From positions 310,001 to 374,000 of the forward strand of contig JACKIQ010000002.1 of assembly GCA_020638365.1 (NCBI GenBank): 64,000 bases of DNA, written 5' to 3'. The position numbers and the translations under genes were made by a program. The stretch comes from Rhodospirillales bacterium. GTDB lineage: Bacteria > Pseudomonadota > Alphaproteobacteria > Micavibrionales > Micavibrionaceae. Each line of letters starts with the position of its first letter. Positions within the stretch are counted from its first letter, which is position 1. Shown here piece by piece: positions 60,912 to 64,000 of this stretch. The notes beneath the pieces are model-generated. The model saw only the letters and a program-made list of their open reading frames with translations, made no database searches and had not been told where the DNA came from.

Positions 60912-63062
60912 ATGTTTAACGTCTACAGAAAAGAAATAGAATTCGCGGGCAAGACCATAACCCTCGAAAGCGGAAAAATTGCGCGTCAGGCTGATGGCGC
61001 GGTACTGGCCAGCATGGGCGACACGGTTGTCCTCTGCTGCGTAACGGCTTCTAAAACGGTCAAGGAAGGGCAGGATTTCTTCCCCCTCTCCGTCCATTAT
61101 CAGGAAAAGACATTCGCCGCCGGGAAAATCCCAGGCGGTTTTTTCAAGCGCGAAGCCCGTCCAAGTGAAAAGGAAACGCTGACCTCGCGCCTGATCGACC
61201 GTCCCGTCCGCCCCCTCTTCCCGAAAAATTTTTTCAACGAAGTACAGGTGATCGCGACCGTCATTTCCCATGATCTTGAAAACGACCCTGATATCGTCGC
61301 TATGATTGGCTGCTCAGCGGCCCTGACCATCTCCGGAATACCGTTTTTCGGTCCGATCGGTGGCGCCCGCGTAGCCTATATTGACAATAAATATGTCATC
61401 AACCCCACCGTGCAGGAAATGCCAAACAGCGAACTGGATCTTGTCGTCGCAGGAACGGCCGAAGGCGTTCTCATGGTAGAATCCGAAGCAAGCGAACTGT
61501 CCGAAGAAATCCTTCTCGGCGCGGTTATGGAAGGCTGGAAGGCGTTCCAGCCTGTCATCAACGGAATTATCGGTCTTGCTGAAATGTGTGCGAAAGATCC
61601 CTGGGATATCGCTGAAACACCCGAACCGATCAAAAAGCTTGAAGAAGCGATCAAAAGCAAATACGCCGATGACGTTTCAAAGGCATACGGAATCCTGAAC
61701 AAGCAGGAACGCCGAGACGCGGTGGACGCAGTCCGCAAAACCGCCATCGAAGCATTTACTGACGAGGAAAACGGCATTGATGCCAATATCGTCACCTCCA
61801 AGTTCAAATCTCTGGAAGCCGACGTTGTTCGCGGCCAGATCCTGAAGACAGGCAACCGCATCGACCAGCGCGACACTAAAACCGTGCGCCCGATCGTTGC
61901 CGAAGTCGGAATTTTGCCTCGTACGCACGGCTCCGCTCTCTTCACGCGCGGCGAAACACAGGCCCTCGTTGTGGCTACGCTTGGAACCGGACAGGACGAG
62001 CAGATCATCGACGCGCTCGAAGGCGAATACAAGGAACGCTTTATGCTGCACTACAACTTCCCGCCCTATTCCGTTGGAGAATGCGGACGCATGGGCTCCC
62101 CCGGACGCCGTGAAATCGGTCACGGAAAACTGGCCTGGCGTGCTATCCGCCCCCTTCTTCCAACCCCTGAAAACTTCCCTTACACTATGCGCGTGGTTTC
62201 GGAAGTCACAGAATCGAACGGATCGTCCTCCATGGCGACCGTCTGCGGCACCTCCCTGGCCCTCATGGACGCGGGCGTACCCCTGTCCCGCCCGATCGCG
62301 GGTATCGCCATGGGTCTGATCAAGGAAGACAACGACTTCGCCGTTCTCTCTGACATTCTTGGCGACGAAGATCATCTCGGCGACATGGATTTCAAGGTCG
62401 CCGGAACATCCCACGGCATCACATCTCTTCAGATGGACATCAAGATCACCTCGATCACAGAGGAAATCATGAAGATCGCACTGGCTCAGGCAAAAGACGG
62501 ACGCCTTCATATTCTCGGAGAAATGAACAAGGCTCTGGAACAGTCCCGCGGAGAACTTAGCCAGTTCGCACCACAGATAGTCCAGATCAATATCCCGACC
62601 GACAAGATCCGCGACGTGATTGGAACCGGAGGCAAGGTCATCCGGGAAATCATCGAGCTGACCGGCACCAAGATCGACATCGAGGATGACGGCTCTATAA
62701 AGGTAGCGGCCACGAATGCCGAAAGCATCGACAAGGCGATCAAGATGATCCGCAACATCACGGACGAACCGGAAATCGGCAAGATTTACGAAGGCAAGGT
62801 CGTAAAGACCGTAGACTTTGGCGCGTTCGTGAACTTCATGGGCGCCAAGGACGGCCTTGTCCACATCTCCGAACTGGCCGACCGTCGCGTGGAACAAACC
62901 ACTGATGTCGTCAAGGAAGGCGATCAGGTAAAAGTCCTCCTGATCGGCGTTGACGACCGCGGCAAGGTCAAGCTCTCGATGAAGCGCGTCAATCAGGAAA
63001 CGGGCGAGGAAATCCCCTACGAAGACAAGCCCAAGCGCAAAAAAGACGGCACCAACGGCTAA
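60912..63062 (+). CDS. pnp: Polyribonucleotide nucleotidyltransferase (PNPase)
   Basis: PNPase degrades RNA phosphorolytically from the 3' end. The ATG at 60912 gives [29 protein letters not shown], the standard start, and has a GGAAAA site upstream; a longer in-frame extension to 60840 is rejected. The 716 residues comprise RNase PH1 (about 10-140), the helical domain, RNase PH2 (about 320-460, with the conserved [26 protein letters not shown]), KH (about 550-610, [24 protein letters not shown]) and S1 (about 620-690). A strong terminator follows. Confidence 0.96.
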   Translation: MFNVYRKEIEFAGKTITLESGKIARQADGAVLASMGDTVVLCCVTASKTVKEGQDFFPLSVHYQEKTFAAGKIPGGFFKREARPSEKETLTSRLIDRPVRPLFPKNFFNEVQVIATVISHDLENDPDIVAMIGCSAALTISGIPFFGPIGGARVAYIDNKYVINPTVQEMPNSELDLVVAGTAEGVLMVESEASELSEEILLGAVMEGWKAFQPVINGIIGLAEMCAKDPWDIAETPEPIKKLEEAIKSKYADDVSKAYGILNKQERRDAVDAVRKTAIEAFTDEENGIDANIVTSKFKSLEADVVRGQILKTGNRIDQRDTKTVRPIVAEVGILPRTHGSALFTRGETQALVVATLGTGQDEQIIDALEGEYKERFMLHYNFPPYSVGECGRMGSPGRREIGHGKLAWRAIRPLLPTPENFPYTMRVVSEVTESNGSSSMATVCGTSLALMDAGVPLSRPIAGIAMGLIKEDNDFAVLSDILGDEDHLGDMDFKVAGTSHGITSLQMDIKITSITEEIMKIALAQAKDGRLHILGEMNKALEQSRGELSQFAPQIVQINIPTDKIRDVIGTGGKVIREIIELTGTKIDIEDDGSIKVAATNAESIDKAIKMIRNITDEPEIGKIYEGKVVKTVDFGAFVNFMGAKDGLVHISELADRRVEQTTDVVKEGDQVKVLLIGVDDRGKVKLSMKRVNQETGEEIPYEDKPKRKKDGTNG

Positions 63063-63088
63063 TCGCTCGGGTGTTTAAATCAATTGAT

Positions 63089-63118
63089 AAAGGCGGGGCC
63101 GCATACCCCGCCTTTTTT
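63089..63118 (+). terminator. Intrinsic terminator after pnp
   Basis: AAAGGCGGGG pairs with CCCCGCCTTT (63089-63098 with 63106-63115) around a 7-nt loop, followed by a T tract. It ends the translation/RNA-decay operon. Confidence 0.93.
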
Positions 63119-63278
63119 CTTGTGTCCGCCTTTTTAAGCCTGAAAGAGGTACTTTCCGCCAAATCAAGAAAAAATGATTCGCGCTAAAAAACTTAAAAAT
63201 TAGTTAAAAAAAGCCTTTTTGCTGGACAGCCGGGTTTTTTCTGTTGATATTTGTTATAATTACAAAATGAGGATTGTT

Positions 63279-63779
63279 ATGGCGATATCGAAAGCTCGCA
63301 AGAGATTCCGTGTGTTTTTGGGCGTGGCTCTGGTACTGAGCCTGGCGTTCTTTGGCACGACGGCCTACGTCTATATGGAAATTAAGAACAAGACGATCAG
63401 CATCGCGCAGATTGGCCCGACCCTCTTCACGATAGATGTCACGAAACATCAAATTTTTGCGGCCTTCTCCAGCGATGAAAAAAAGCTGGAAATCGGAAAA
63501 AAGCTCTACCAGCAAGGGGTTTTCTCGCCGCAATACGCCCGCGCTGGCGAAGATATGATCCGCGACCTGGCTGATCGGGGCCACGCCCCTGCGCAAACCG
63601 CCTACGGCGACCTGATCTATGCACGTTTTATCCATGCTCGTATGAATGCGGAACAACTGCCCGTAGCGCAGGACTATTACCGCATGGCTGCTGAACAAGG
63701 CTATGAACCCGCACAACAACGCTTGGCCAACGTTACGTATCGCGCTACCATAGCTATGGCGGACGCTTTGAGTCCGTAA
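63279..63779 (+). CDS. Membrane-anchored Sel1-like repeat protein
   Basis: The product is about 166 residues. ATGs at 63267 and 63279 are in frame; 63279 is chosen because GAGG lies six bases upstream. One transmembrane helix is at about 15-33 (FLGVALVLSLAFFGTTAYVY). The C-terminal half contains Sel1-type helix pairs (ADRGHAPAQTAYGDLIYARF and AAEQGYEPAQQRLANV), where the A..GxxxA pattern is visible. Sel1 proteins act as protein-binding adaptors. No partner is evident, although another membrane protein follows. Confidence 0.7.
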   Translation: MAISKARKRFRVFLGVALVLSLAFFGTTAYVYMEIKNKTISIAQIGPTLFTIDVTKHQIFAAFSSDEKKLEIGKKLYQQGVFSPQYARAGEDMIRDLADRGHAPAQTAYGDLIYARFIHARMNAEQLPVAQDYYRMAAEQGYEPAQQRLANVTYRATIAMADALSP

Positions 63780-63825
63780 AGGTTGTACTGACCACCCCCG
63801 GTAATTTAAAAACGCGGCCCCGCGA

Positions 63826-64000
63826 ATGCGCGCACTGCCAAAGAAGCATGTCTATAACCTGTACCTGTTCAAGGACACGAAGGACTTGTTGGAGTTCCGC
63901 AACAATCGGACCTACAGCATCATAACGGGGCTGGTCATGTGCACGTTCTTCTGGGGCATACACCTTGGAATAATCGACCGCCTTCCCGAAGGGACTCCTT
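63826..64000 (+). CDS. Start of a membrane protein, truncated by the window edge
   Basis: An ATG at 63826 opens a frame that runs to the window end (58 codons seen). The product begins MRALPKKHVYNLYLFKDTKDLLEFRNN and then shows a probable transmembrane segment (SIITGLVMCTFFWGIHLGII). A CGCGG/CCGCG stem-loop sits immediately before the start. No family can be assigned from this fragment. Confidence 0.5.
   Translation, partial: MRALPKKHVYNLYLFKDTKDLLEFRNNRTYSIITGLVMCTFFWGIHLGIIDRLPEGTP

Noticed and set aside
61677..62897. Minus-strand open frame of 406 codons inside pnp
   Set aside because: The plus-strand pnp gene is complete with all domains; the opposing frame is a shadow.
1..64000. CRISPR array, insertion sequences, prophage, tRNA or rRNA genes
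   Set aside because: No regularly spaced repeat-spacer array, transposase, integrase, phage structural gene, tRNA cloverleaf or rRNA-like sequence was seen; the only direct repeats are the coding 237-bp units in the RTX gene.

Overview
The window reads as a chromosomal segment of an alphaproteobacterium. Four things point that way: the order trmD-rplS-leuC...leuD...leuB; the long housekeeping run ybeZ-ybeY-tlyC-lnt-XRE regulator-metK-trmB-rimP-nusA-infB-rbfA-truB-rpsO-pnp; a class IIA HAD phosphatase with an Asp-x-Trp-Gly motif; and GSII-type glutamine synthetase. An MSHA-like type IV pilus cluster in such a background would fit a Micavibrio-like or related lineage, but that placement is an inference from gene content and was not tested by any search. 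GC content is moderate. Several genes appear to start with TTG, and one seems to lack any standard start codon.

Layout. 1-7.6 kb: the end of trmD, then rplS, two small unknown genes, and a dispersed leucine operon (leuC, leuD, leuB) interrupted by a small unknown gene, a degenerate HD-GYP protein and an AT-rich secreted protein; nfeD and a stomatin-like gene follow. 8.5-25.7 kb, minus strand: a type IV pilus locus. It encodes the assembly ATPase, platform protein, PilMN-like fusion, PilO-like and PilP/MshK-like proteins, a TPR protein, prepilin peptidase, PilT and PilU retraction ATPases, secretin and one large prepilin. Embedded in it are an ABC ATPase, an ABC-2 permease and a single-span partner that resemble the Myxococcus PilGHI module, plus a membrane-embedded AraC-type regulator. 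26-43 kb: mixed accessory and metabolic genes, including glutamine synthetase, a sulfurtransferase, a candidate small RNA, two HExxH proteins, an MsbA-like exporter, a patatin, a HAD phosphatase, an alanine/Na+ symporter, a 2-hydroxyacid dehydrogenase and miaB. 43.4-45.9 kb: an RTX-type secreted protein built from seven 79-residue tandem repeats, three of which are identical at DNA level. 46-63 kb: the translation, RNA-processing and envelope core run, interrupted by a minus-strand gpmA pair. 63-64 kb: a Sel1-like membrane protein and the start of another membrane protein.

How the parts fit. The pilus cluster is nearly self-sufficient for a retractile MSHA-like pilus: export ATPase, platform, alignment complex, secretin, peptidase and two retraction ATPases, with overlapping genes indicating translational coupling. 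The 52.9-63 kb run is a typical translation and RNA-decay superoperon with its own promoter and leader hairpin before rimP, but ylxR, usually found between nusA and infB in this group, is absent. Starts were chosen from ribosome-binding sites and family alignment by eye; no database search was possible.
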